Assembly (NCBI GenBank): GCA_017464985.1 | Contig: JAFTXL010000076.1 | Location: forward strand, 1-6,435 | Direction: 5' to 3' | DNA: 6,435 nucleotides | From: Clostridia bacterium | GTDB taxonomy: Bacteria; Bacillota_A; Clostridia; UBA1212 | Shown here: positions 1 to 6,298 of the stretch, one piece after another | How positions within the stretch are numbered: the stretch's first letter is position 1 | Layout of the letters: every line of letters starts with the position of its first letter | Translations under genes and position numbers: made by a program | The notes under the pieces: model-generated | Told to the model about the DNA's origin: nothing | The model's database searches: none | Seen by the model: the letters and a program-made list of their open reading frames with translations, nothing else

Positions 1-70
1 AGAACCTTCATGCGTGAAAGGCTGCCCAAACAGAGCGATAGTCTACGAGGAACGAGGTGAGTTGAAATGA
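1..70 (+). CDS. 4Fe-4S ferredoxin-type protein, C-terminal end only
   Basis: The frame starting at base 2 is open to the window edge and ends at TGA 68-70, giving 22 residues. They contain Cys-x3-Cys-Pro followed by Asn-Arg-Ala-Ile, the usual end of a 4Fe-4S ferredoxin motif (CxxCxxCxxxCP, then a short hydrophobic strand). The stop overlaps the ATG of the next gene by 4 nt (ATGA), so the two are probably translationally coupled. In separate-subunit glutamate synthases a ferredoxin-like protein or domain carries electrons from the flavoprotein to the FMN synthase subunit, and this position in the operon fits that role (inference). It could be a small ferredoxin or the last domain of a larger protein; the rest lies outside the window. 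Confidence 0.7.
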   Translation, partial: EPSCVKGCPNRAIVYEERGELK

Positions 71-1314
71 AACAGTATGTCATTATAGGAAACGGCGTAG
101 CTGCAGCAGGATGTATTGAAGGCATCCGCAGTGTCGATAAAGAAAGTAAAATAACTGTAGTATCTGAAGAAAAACGCGCTGTTTACTGCCGCCCGCTTAT
201 ATCTTACTATTTGGAAGGCAAAACAGACCTTGACCGTATGAATTACAGAAACAGTGATTTTTACGAAAAGACGGGCTGTACTGTTCTTTACGGCAGGAAA
301 GCGACAAAAATTGACGAAAAAGAGAAAAACGTTCTGCTTGATGACGGAACAGTTTTACCGTACACGGCAGTCTGCGTTGCAGCAGGATCTGCACCGTTTG
401 TGCCTCCTTTTAAAGGTCTTGATACAGTAAAAAATAAATTTTCTTTTATGACTTTGGATGATGCTCTTGCACTTGAGGCTGCCGTGAATAAAGAATCAAA
501 AGTTCTTATCGTGGGAGCCGGCCTTATCGGTCTTAAATGTGCTGAAGGACTGAAAGAGAGAGCGGCAAGCATAACTGTATGCGACCTTGCCGACCGTGTC
601 CTTTCAAGTATTCTTGATGCTGAGTGCGCTGCTGTAATGCAGAAGCCTTTGGAGTCAAACGGAATTAAATTTATGTTAGGAGACACGGCCGTACAATTTG
701 AAGACGGCACCGCTTTTATGAAAAGCGGCGCAACAGTAGATTTTGATATTCTTGTTCTTGCTGTAGGTGTAAGAGCGAATACAGCTCTTATAAAAGATAT
801 AGGCGGTGAAATAAACCGGGGGATTATTGTTGACGATAATATGAAAACCTCCGTGGCGGATATATATGCCGCAGGTGACTGTACGGAAGGCAATGATATT
901 TCCTGCGGAGAAAAAAGAGTGCTGGCACTTCTGCCTAATGCATATATGCAGGGTAAATGCGCAGGCATAAATATGGCAGGCGGCAATGATGTGTTTGATA
1001 AAGCTATCCCTATGAACTCAATCGGGTTCTTCGGTCTTCATGCTATGACTGCCGGAAGTTATTACGGCGAGAATCAGGGCGGAGAGGTCTATGAAGAAAA
1101 GACAGACAGCAAATTGAAAAGGCTTTTTGTCAAAGATGGACGTCTTACCGGTTTTATTTTAATCGGTCAGACCGAACGCTCCGGAATTTATACTTCTTTG
1201 ATTCGGGAAAAGACGCCTCTTGACAGCATTGATTTTGAATTGTGTAAAAAGAGTGCCACGACAGCTGTATTTTCTTCTGAAATCCGTGGAAAAAAATTTG
1301 GAGGTGTAGTATAA
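67..1314 (+). CDS. FAD/NAD(P)-dependent oxidoreductase of the glutamate synthase cluster
   Basis: A 415-residue pyridine-nucleotide-disulfide-oxidoreductase fold protein, resembling rubredoxin reductase and the N-terminal part of NirB. Seen: an FAD-binding GxGxxA/G motif (GNGVAAAG, 8-15) with acidic residues at 34-35; a second dinucleotide motif GAGLIG (150-155); GVRANTAL (234-241); and the second FAD motif AAGD (268-271). The strand after the second glycine motif ends in Asp173, which usually favours NADH over NADPH (inference). It has no redox CxxC like thioredoxin reductase. The last ~100 residues form the expected C-terminal domain. GAGGTGA (54-60) lies six bases before the ATG. The gene overlaps a ferredoxin-type gene by 4 nt and is one base from a GXGXG-domain gene. 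It therefore probably feeds electrons from NAD(P)H through ferredoxin to a glutamate synthase, in place of the unrelated GltD-type small subunit. Cytoplasmic; no signal peptide or membrane segment is visible. Confidence 0.85.
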   Translation: MKQYVIIGNGVAAAGCIEGIRSVDKESKITVVSEEKRAVYCRPLISYYLEGKTDLDRMNYRNSDFYEKTGCTVLYGRKATKIDEKEKNVLLDDGTVLPYTAVCVAAGSAPFVPPFKGLDTVKNKFSFMTLDDALALEAAVNKESKVLIVGAGLIGLKCAEGLKERAASITVCDLADRVLSSILDAECAAVMQKPLESNGIKFMLGDTAVQFEDGTAFMKSGATVDFDILVLAVGVRANTALIKDIGGEINRGIIVDDNMKTSVADIYAAGDCTEGNDISCGEKRVLALLPNAYMQGKCAGINMAGGNDVFDKAIPMNSIGFFGLHAMTAGSYYGENQGGEVYEEKTDSKLKRLFVKDGRLTGFILIGQTERSGIYTSLIREKTPLDSIDFELCKKSATTAVFSSEIRGKKFGGVV

Positions 1315-1315
1315 T

Positions 1316-2038
1316 ATGTCGTCAATTGAAGTTAAGAATCTTGATCATAAAGCAATCAATGACATGCTCCGCCGGGCAGACGGAGACATAACAGTTTTGG
1401 ATTGCTGCGGACAGCGCTTTATTGCAGCAGGAATGTCGCAAAAAAATATTATTGTTAAAGGTGTTCCCGGTAATGCGCTCGGTGCATACCTGAACGGAGC
1501 GGTTATAACTGTCTGTGGCAATGCGCAGGATGCGGTTGGAGATACTATGAATGACGGAAAAATTGTTGTTCACGGTAATATCGGAGACGCGGCAGGATAC
1601 GCTATGCGGGGCGGCAGGATATTTGTAAAAGGTAACGCGGGATACCGTGCAGGAATCCATATGAAGGAATACAAGGATAAATGTCCTATTATGGTGATTG
1701 GCGGAAAATGCGGAAGCTTTCTCGGTGAATATCAGGCCGGAGGCGTCATAATTGTTTTGGGCCTTGCAGATGATGAAAAAGAAATTGTTAGTAATTTTCC
1801 GTGCACCGGCATGCATGGCGGAAAAATGTTTCTGCGTTCTGACTGTGAAAAAATTGCCTTTCCGGCAGGAGTGTCCGCAGTACCGGCAAATGCTGACGAT
1901 TTAACTGAAATTGATGAGTACATCACTGAATTTTGTGATGAATTCGGATATGATAAAAATATAATTTTAAATTCGCCCTTTACGAAAATTGTTCCTGACA
2001 GCAAAAATCCGTATAAGCAGATGTATGTGGCGAATTAG
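1316..2038 (+). CDS. GXGXG-domain protein, stand-alone glutamate synthase alpha C-terminal domain
   Basis: A 240-residue protein whose core (about 48-150) is a glycine-rich beta-helix with repeats of the form G-N-x-x-x-x-x-G, for example GNAQDAVG, GNIGDAAG and GNAGYRAG. This is the GXGXG domain found at the C-terminus of the bacterial glutamate synthase large subunit and in formylmethanofuran dehydrogenase subunit C. In large-subunit GOGAT it is structural and helps form the path between the amidotransferase and FMN synthase sites; here it is a separate polypeptide, as in archaeal-type split enzymes. Residues 195-240 are an extra tail with a Phe-x-Lys-Ile-x-Pro-x-Ser stretch, which I associate with stand-alone versions. 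GGAGGTG (1300-1306) precedes the ATG by nine bases, and the upstream stop is only one base away. It probably assembles with glutaminase and FMN subunits encoded upstream of the window. Confidence 0.88.
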   Translation: MSSIEVKNLDHKAINDMLRRADGDITVLDCCGQRFIAAGMSQKNIIVKGVPGNALGAYLNGAVITVCGNAQDAVGDTMNDGKIVVHGNIGDAAGYAMRGGRIFVKGNAGYRAGIHMKEYKDKCPIMVIGGKCGSFLGEYQAGGVIIVLGLADDEKEIVSNFPCTGMHGGKMFLRSDCEKIAFPAGVSAVPANADDLTEIDEYITEFCDEFGYDKNIILNSPFTKIVPDSKNPYKQMYVAN

Positions 2039-2053
2039 AAAGCAGGTAGGATC

Positions 2054-3265
2054 ATGAAATATTCGAAACAAGAGGTAATGCAGTATGTAGGAGAGGAAGA
2101 TGTGAAATTTATTCGTCTTGCTTTTTGTGATGTTTTTGGAAAACAAAAGAATATTTCCATTATGCCTGAGGAGCTTTCGCGAGCATTCGAATACGGAATT
2201 GCTGTTGACGGTTCTGCTATTGCCGGATTCGGTGATGAGACACATTCCGACCTTTTGCTCCACCCGGATGCCGAAACGCTTATGCAGCTCCCGTGGAGAC
2301 CGGAACACGGTAAGGTTGTACGTATGTACTCGAGTATTTCTTATCCTGATGGAACACCGTTTGAATGTGATACGCGCAGCATACTGAAAAGAGCCGTTGA
2401 GGACTCGGAGAGAGCAGGATACTGTTTTGCATTCGGTGCGGAGCAGGAATTTTATCTTTTTATGCTGGACGAAATTGGTAACCCTACTAAGACTCCTTAC
2501 GATGAAGCAGGTTATATGGATATTGCCCCGGATGACAAGGGAGAAAACGTCCGCCGTGAGATTTGTCTCACTCTTGAGCAGATGGGAATCAGACCGGAAA
2601 GTTCTCATCATGAGGAGGGACCGGGTCAAAACGAGATTGATTTTCGTTATTCAGACCCGCTTACTGCGGCTGATAATGTAATGACTTTTCAAAATGTCGT
2701 AAAAACCGCTGCTCGCCGCAACGGTCTTTATGCTGATTTCAGCGCAAAACCTCTTGAAAATAAACCGGGCAACGGTTTTCATATAAATATGTCTGTAAAA
2801 GCGGATGACGGCAGGGATTATCTTCCGAAGATGATTGCGGGTGTTCTCGAAAAAATCTGCGATATGACAGCATTTTTAAATCCGACTGAAAATTCATATA
2901 AACGTTTTGGATCGAATAAAGCGCCGTTTTATGTTTCGTGGTCAAGCCAAAACCGTTCACAGCTTGTGCGTATTCCTGCGGCTATCGGAGAATACAGACG
3001 TGCTGAACTTCGTTCTCCCGACCCAACGGCAAATCCGTATTTAGCTTTTGCGCTGATGATTTATGCAGGTCTTTACGGCATTCAAAATAAACTTGAATTG
3101 CCGACGGCTGCTGATTTTAATCTATATAAAGCAGCTGCGGATACACTTGCAAACTTCAAACGCCTGCCGAGCGACAGAAAAACTGCTTGCGAAAAAGCGT
3201 ATGCAAGTGATTTTATAAAGGCGCATATTCCGGCTGAAATACTCGATATATATTGTAATAATTGA
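2054..3265 (+). CDS. glnA: glutamine synthetase, compact type I form
   Basis: Makes glutamine from glutamate, ammonia and ATP. Family motifs occur in order over 403 residues: N-terminal beta-grasp with DGS at 52-54 (Asp52 matches the ammonium-site Asp); GAEQEF with Glu130 and Glu132; HHEEGPGQNEIDF (185-197), whose spacing matches the Gram-positive GSI-alpha type (HHEVAPGQHEIDF); GNGFH (239-243) with the catalytic-site His; NPTENSYKRFG (276-286), the Glu flap loop; NRSQLVRIP (300-308); and RAELRSPDPTANPY (316-329). The enzyme is short: it stops where about 25-30 further C-terminal residues would be expected, so the C-terminal helix and the adenylylation-site region are not recognisable. The residue aligned with feedback-sensing Arg62 of Bacillus subtilis GS is Asp61. 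AGGTAGG lies only three bases before the chosen ATG, so its ribosome site is weaker than its neighbours'. The gene follows the GXGXG gene by 15 nt and precedes the ANTAR gene by 48 nt. All catalytic motifs I can check are present, so it is probably active. Confidence 0.93.
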   Translation: MKYSKQEVMQYVGEEDVKFIRLAFCDVFGKQKNISIMPEELSRAFEYGIAVDGSAIAGFGDETHSDLLLHPDAETLMQLPWRPEHGKVVRMYSSISYPDGTPFECDTRSILKRAVEDSERAGYCFAFGAEQEFYLFMLDEIGNPTKTPYDEAGYMDIAPDDKGENVRREICLTLEQMGIRPESSHHEEGPGQNEIDFRYSDPLTAADNVMTFQNVVKTAARRNGLYADFSAKPLENKPGNGFHINMSVKADDGRDYLPKMIAGVLEKICDMTAFLNPTENSYKRFGSNKAPFYVSWSSQNRSQLVRIPAAIGEYRRAELRSPDPTANPYLAFALMIYAGLYGIQNKLELPTAADFNLYKAAADTLANFKRLPSDRKTACEKAYASDFIKAHIPAEILDIYCNN

Positions 3266-3313
3266 GTCTGTGTGGCTATAGATAAATACTAACTGCAAAA
3301 GGAGGGAAGCAAT

Positions 3314-3898
3314 ATGGGTTTGAAAGAGCGTGTCTACAGTGTTCTTGTTGTATCTGCTGCAGAAAATTTTAATGATGCTTTATCTTCTTTGCTTCCCGAG
3401 TCAAAGTATAATCCTGTGCATACTGTTTCGTGTGTAAGCGCCGCCAAACGCGTGATGGCTGAGCAATCATTCGACTATTTGATTATCAACGCTCCCTTGC
3501 CCGATGACCAGGGCACACGTTTTGCTGTTGACATTGTAAGTTCAAGAAATACAGTGGTATTGATTTTGATAAGGAGCGATCTGCACTCCGAAGTGTACGA
3601 TAAGGTGGCAGAATACGGTGTTTTTACTCTTTCAAAGCCTACATCAAAGCCGATTCTTGCGACAGCTCTCGGTTGGATGGCAAGCGCCAGAGAAAGATTG
3701 CGGCGCTTTGAAATGAAAACGGTTTCTATTGAAGAAAAAATGGAGGAAATCCGAATAGTAAACCGTGCTAAATGGCTGCTGATAAGTGAGCTTAAAATGG
3801 ATGAATCAGGGGCCCAACGATATATAGAAAAACAGGCAATGGACCGATGTGTTTCTAAACGTACGGTTGCGGAGGAAATTATTAAAACGTATAAGTGA
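3314..3898 (+). CDS. ANTAR-domain antitermination regulator with pseudo-receiver
   Basis: A 194-residue two-domain regulator. Residues 7-122 follow the receiver (CheY-like) pattern, but the acidic pair is replaced (Ser14-Ala15) and the phospho-acceptor position, five after Asp54, is Asn59; only the Lys-Pro at 108-109 is kept. A helical linker (about 123-147) leads to an ANTAR domain at about 138-193, with RAKWLLI (151-157), QAMD (174-177) and a final VAEEII helix. ANTAR domains bind RNA with paired hexaloop hairpins and stop terminator formation (AmiR, NasR, EutV). GGAGGG (3301-3306) is seven bases before the ATG. Being last in a GS/GOGAT operon suggests it tunes nitrogen-assimilation transcripts. 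Without the phosphorylation site, its signal is more likely ligand- or protein-based, or its own abundance (inference). No target RNA motif was found in the window; the operon leader, the likeliest place, lies outside. Confidence 0.9.
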   Translation: MGLKERVYSVLVVSAAENFNDALSSLLPESKYNPVHTVSCVSAAKRVMAEQSFDYLIINAPLPDDQGTRFAVDIVSSRNTVVLILIRSDLHSEVYDKVAEYGVFTLSKPTSKPILATALGWMASARERLRRFEMKTVSIEEKMEEIRIVNRAKWLLISELKMDESGAQRYIEKQAMDRCVSKRTVAEEIIKTYK

Positions 3899-3930
3899 GC
3901 GCTGTATACAAAATTTTTACAGAATCACTT
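3893..3930. terminator. possible weak bidirectional terminator between convergent genes
   Basis: An interrupted hairpin spans the two convergent gene ends: AAGTGA (3893-3898) pairs with TCACTT (3925-3930) and CTGTA (3902-3906) with TACAG (3918-3922), around an AT-rich loop. A T run on the + strand (3940-3945) starts only nine bases after the stem, and there is no clear U tract on the - strand. The 18-base convergent gap makes some shared termination signal likely, but this one is not canonical. Confidence 0.3.
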
Positions 3931-4393
3931 CCATGCCTATTTTTTGCGGTTTAAACCCACAGGCTTCGTAGAATTTGATTGCTCCGGGGTTAAGCGACCA
4001 TACATTGAGTGTAATATTATAAAAGCCGTTTTCTTTTGCAAAGTTGAGTACATACTCGTACAACTGCTTTCCGATGTGCTGACCGCGGCTATTTTCGTCT
4101 ACACAGAGGTCATCTATGTAAATCGTTTTAATATCTGTTAAAATATTATTGCCAATATGCTGCTGAAATACACAAAAGGCGTATCCGAGAACTTTATCAT
4201 TGTTTTTTTCGTCAATTCCAACAAAAATAGGTTTTGTGTCATCATTTATTATCGTAATTAATTCATCGTTTGTATATTTTTGTGTACCTGCTTTGAATAT
4301 GTCAGGCCGTCCGTTGTGATGAACCGTCAGAACCTGGCGCAGCAGGCCGTTTATACCGTCAATATCTTTTATTTGAGCTCTGCGAATCTGCAT
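3917..4393 (-). CDS. GNAT-family N-acetyltransferase
   Basis: A 158-residue single-domain GNAT protein, the usual length for the family. It starts with the typical IRRAQIKDIDGINGLL strand and helix. The acetyl-CoA pyrophosphate-binding motif A is RGQHIGK (103-109), after the beta-4 strand IYIDDLCVDE (91-100). The C-terminal part, NPGAIKFYEACGF (135-147), is the common motif B ending. Members transfer an acetyl group from acetyl-CoA to amines, amino acids, protein N-termini or drugs; nothing here identifies the substrate. The ATG is preceded by a modest AGAAGTG ribosome site. It lies 45 nt downstream of the broken phosphotransferase gene and on the same strand, so it is probably the last gene of that group; I found no convincing promoter in the gap. 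A resistance role next to an aminoglycoside phosphotransferase relative is possible but unsupported. Confidence 0.85.
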   Translation of the reverse strand: MQIRRAQIKDIDGINGLLRQVLTVHHNGRPDIFKAGTQKYTNDELITIINDDTKPIFVGIDEKNNDKVLGYAFCVFQQHIGNNILTDIKTIYIDDLCVDENSRGQHIGKQLYEYVLNFAKENGFYNITLNVWSLNPGAIKFYEACGFKPQKIGMEVIL

Positions 4394-4438
4394 TTAATTT
4401 CACTTCTTTCTGTATATTATTCCTAACGGGGCAACGTT

Positions 4439-5211
4439 CTATCCGAAAACCTCGGCGCCTGATACAACGCGAAGTGCATCGAAATCAATTTTATCTCTGC
4501 CGTAAGCGTCAAAAAAACGCTCACGGTATTTGTCGGTTTTTAAGTTATAAGATAGCGTCCATGCGCCCCAAAAGATGTCAATGTGTCTGTCTCCGACACC
4601 GCCGTTCCCCAAATCTATAAAACCGCTGAATTTCCAATTGTCCATAATAATATTTGGCAGACAGTAATCACCATGGAGCAGGTTTTTATCATTTAGCAGC
4701 GATTGTCCGTTTTTCGCGGTCTGGTAAGCTTCATCGGCAGAAGAAAATTCTCCGAAAGATAAATCGTATGCTTTCTTTTTATAATTTTCTTCAACAACAG
4801 TAAAATAATCTGTCATACGTTCCTGTACGGGACAATCCGAGTAATCTGTTTCGTGCAAGTTTCGGAGAGACTCTGCGATTTTATCGCAAAGTTTTTCAGG
4901 CTTATCAAGGTATTTGGAATATGTGCAGTCTTCTCCTTTTACTTTTTCCGTCAGCAGCCAATCTTTTTCTAGTGAAAGATATGACAGTACAGGCGCGGTA
5001 AGTCCTTTGCTGTGGAAATATTTTGCAAGTGATGCTTCTTTTTCTAAGCTCCCTTTTGTTGATGATTTAAAAAGTACCCTTTATCGCAATCTATGAAAAG
5101 CACTTCGGCCTCTTTTGAGCAGCTGCTGTCGTAGACAGCAGCGCCGGAAAGCAGTTTTTGAAAATCATCTGGAATATTTTCAAGTTTCGGTGTGATTCGT
5201 GTTCGTTTCAA
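4439..5211 (-). pseudogene. aminoglycoside 3'-phosphotransferase-like gene with one-base frameshift
   Basis: Reading leftward from TTG at 5211 (AGGAGA at 5222-5217, spacing 5), the first frame runs 55 codons and stops at TAG 5046-5044. The next frame continues without a stop from about 5065 to TAG 4441-4439. Joining them as if one base were missing within minus-strand AAA (5068-5066) gives a continuous 257-residue protein of normal APH(3') length, and turns the junction into a family-like Phe-Leu-Lys-Ser-Ser-x-Lys-Gly-Ser-Leu. In restored numbering the kinase catalytic loop HGDYCLPN is at 180-187 (Asp182 catalytic), and the metal-binding Asp200 is in IDLGNGG, followed by DRHID. Intact relatives phosphorylate aminoglycosides or similar substrates with ATP. 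As written, the product would be a short N-terminal peptide plus, at best, a 139-residue C-terminal piece from a TTG at 4858, without the ATP-binding lobe. It could be a real recent mutation or a sequencing or assembly error. It sits 18 nt after the small acidic gene. Confidence 0.85.
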
Positions 5212-5229
5212 AATGTTCTCCTGTGAGAG

Positions 5230-5514
5230 TTATTCTATGTCAAGCTCTTTGTACAAATCACCGGCAAAATAATCCATAGTGTCATATAAAAATGAATTCT
5301 CATAAAATGCGAGTATTACTTCTTCAATGGAGTGTGCTAGTGCCTTTTTCGCATATTTAATTGCATCCGCTTTATCATCCGCCTCTTGTGCCATCTCAAG
5401 ATAATCATACGAGTCTAATTCCTGCTGTGAGGATAATTTTTGATTGTAGTCATCAATAAAATTGTTTAAAAATTCCTGCATATCTTCTTCGGTTTCGAAT
5501 TTAATTCCTTCCAT
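5230..5514 (-). CDS. small acidic hypothetical protein with TPR-like segment
   Basis: From ATG 5514 the frame encodes 94 residues, strongly acidic (many Glu/Asp), with no signal peptide or membrane helix. Residues 35-60 (DSYDYLEMAQEADDKAD, then AIKYAKKALA) look like one TPR-type helix pair, as in the N-terminal part of some clostridial TPR proteins. After this the sequence lacks the usual Leu-Asp-Pro continuation and ends in an aromatic-rich helix (YENSFLYDTMDYFAGDLY). The ATG has no good ribosome site. The frame is open upstream for 15 more codons to an ATA (5559-5557) that overlaps the preceding stop, six bases after a perfect AGGAGG. The extra residues (ISNQTEKAFKAIQKA) form a plausible helix, so the natural protein may have 109 residues. 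It lies between the deacylase and phosphotransferase genes. Function unknown; it may be a shortened relative of a larger TPR protein (inference). Confidence 0.6.
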   Translation of the reverse strand: MEGIKFETEEDMQEFLNNFIDDYNQKLSSQQELDSYDYLEMAQEADDKADAIKYAKKALAHSIEEVILAFYENSFLYDTMDYFAGDLYKELDIE

Positions 5515-5555
5515 TGCTTTCTGAATTGCTTTAAATGCTTTTTCTGTTTGATTGC

Positions 5556-6062
5556 TTATAAGTTTCCTCCTGTTTGTGATGTGAATTCTGTAATATCTTT
5601 CAGTTCAAATATCAAAACTTTTCTCAGGTCATCCAAAGTAACCTCAACCTGATAACCGATTTTACCCCCGCTGAAAATGATTCTATCAAAATTTCCGGCA
5701 GATGCATCAATTGTTGTTGTAAACTGTTTTTTCATTCCGATAGGGGAGCAGCCGCCGTGTATATATCCTGTGAGCGGCAGCAATTCCTTTGATTTAATCA
5801 TGCTGATACTTTTTTCACCGACTGCTTTTGCGGCCTTCTTTAAATCAAGTTCTTTCAGAACCGGAACTAAAAATACATAATTGTTTTTTGAATTTCCGAC
5901 TGTTACGAGCGTCTTAAACACCTGATTCGGGTCTTGATTCAATACAGCTGCAACTTCCGCTCCGCTGACTACATCCGTGTCAGTATAATCGTAGGAAGTG
6001 TAATTGACTTTCTTTTGGTCCAAGATTCTCATAACATTTGTTTTTTCTGTGTTTTTTTTCAT
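5556..6062 (-). CDS. ybaK: YbaK/EbsC-family Cys-tRNA(Pro) deacylase
   Basis: A 168-residue protein of the YbaK/aminoacyl-tRNA deacylase fold, normal family length. In the chosen numbering, VFKTLV (45-50) holds the family's conserved lysine, YIHGGCSPIG (100-109) is the signature glycine/cysteine loop, and FSGGKIGYQVEV (129-140) is the conserved C-terminal strand. Family members hydrolyse mischarged Cys-tRNA(Pro) in trans, correcting prolyl-tRNA synthetase errors in the cytoplasm. The start is taken as ATG 6062, seven bases after AAGGAG; an in-frame TTG at 6068 is only one base from that site and is unlikely. It is the first gene of a leftward group with the small acidic protein (coupled by a 4-nt overlap if that starts at ATA), the broken phosphotransferase and the GNAT. 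A perfect TATAAT lies about 60 bases upstream. No functional link with the downstream genes is evident. Confidence 0.9.
   Translation of the reverse strand: MKKNTEKTNVMRILDQKKVNYTSYDYTDTDVVSGAEVAAVLNQDPNQVFKTLVTVGNSKNNYVFLVPVLKELDLKKAAKAVGEKSISMIKSKELLPLTGYIHGGCSPIGMKKQFTTTIDASAGNFDRIIFSGGKIGYQVEVTLDDLRKVLIFELKDITEFTSQTGGNL
5566..5571 (-). promoter_or_regulatory. perfect AGGAGG site inside the end of the deacylase gene
   Basis: CCTCCT on the + strand reads AGGAGG leftward, encoding the Gly-Gly near the deacylase C-terminus. It is six bases from an ATA (5559-5557) that overlaps the deacylase TAA (5558-5556) in the same 4-nt geometry as an ATGA coupling junction. No ATG, GTG or TTG of the downstream frame lies at a usable distance. 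It argues that the small protein starts, or once started, at 5559 rather than 5514. Confidence 0.5.
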
Positions 6063-6124
6063 GTTCAATCTCCTTGTCTGTTAATCTGAATCATACCAAC
6101 AGTGTGTATGTTCGTCAATTGTTA

Positions 6125-6130
6125 ATTATA
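6125..6130 (-). promoter_or_regulatory. -10 element for the deacylase group
   Basis: ATTATA on the + strand reads as perfect TATAAT leftward, 62 bases before the deacylase ATG, implying a leader of about 55 bases. The -35 position holds only an A-rich ATAAAA (6153-6148, spacer 17), so the promoter would be weak or activator-helped. This call rests on one hexamer. Confidence 0.45.
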
Positions 6131-6196
6131 TAGCTTGCTTCTAAATTTTTTATGAAGTAAAAAGATATTTCTTTTGTTGCCTCTCAACTATATTCT

Positions 6197-6231
6197 TTTC
6201 AAACCTGTCGGAATTTCTGACAGGTTTGAAA
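6197..6231. repeat. perfect 12-13 bp inverted repeat
   Basis: TTCAAACCTGTC (6198-6209) is the exact reverse complement of GACAGGTTTGAA (6219-6230), around a nine-base loop GGAATTTCT. One more T-A pair (6197/6231) extends it to 13 bp. It lacks a T run after the stem on either strand: T-rich sequence precedes it and A-rich sequence follows, the reverse of a terminator. It could be an operator, an RNA structure, or part of a dispersed intergenic repeat. Confidence 0.8.
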
Positions 6232-6298
6232 TAAACAGGGTAAACGCATAAATTTGACAGTCTAAAACTGAGAACAGCCGGAAATAATGCACATTTTT

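Noticed and set aside
288..986. Open frame (232 codons) on the - strand opposite the oxidoreductase
   Set aside because: Antisense of a strongly conserved flavoprotein; composition is low in complexity and Ser/Ala/Phe rich, with no ribosome site of note.
1967..2629. Long open frame (220 codons) on the - strand opposite the glutamine synthetase gene
   Set aside because: It lies opposite parts of the GXGXG gene and a well-supported GS, its translation has no recognisable domain, and it is rich in Arg, Ser and Phe as antisense shadows are.
2118..2681. Short + strand frames inside the glutamine synthetase gene
   Set aside because: Out-of-frame shadows of a gene whose own frame carries all GS motifs.
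3266..3313. Gap before the ANTAR gene examined as a possible ANTAR target leader
   Set aside because: 48 bases hold only a good ribosome binding site; there is no pair of hexaloop hairpins and no terminator.
4394..4438. Possible promoter for the GNAT gene
   Set aside because: TTGCCC and TATACA are present but only 12 bases apart, so the gene is better read as part of the upstream group.
6197..6231. Hairpin considered as an intrinsic terminator
   Set aside because: No run of T follows the stem on either strand; the A/T polarity is reversed.
6254..6259. Perfect TTGACA -35 box
   Set aside because: No -10 hexamer occurs at 16-18 bases; the nearest AATAAT is 23 bases away.
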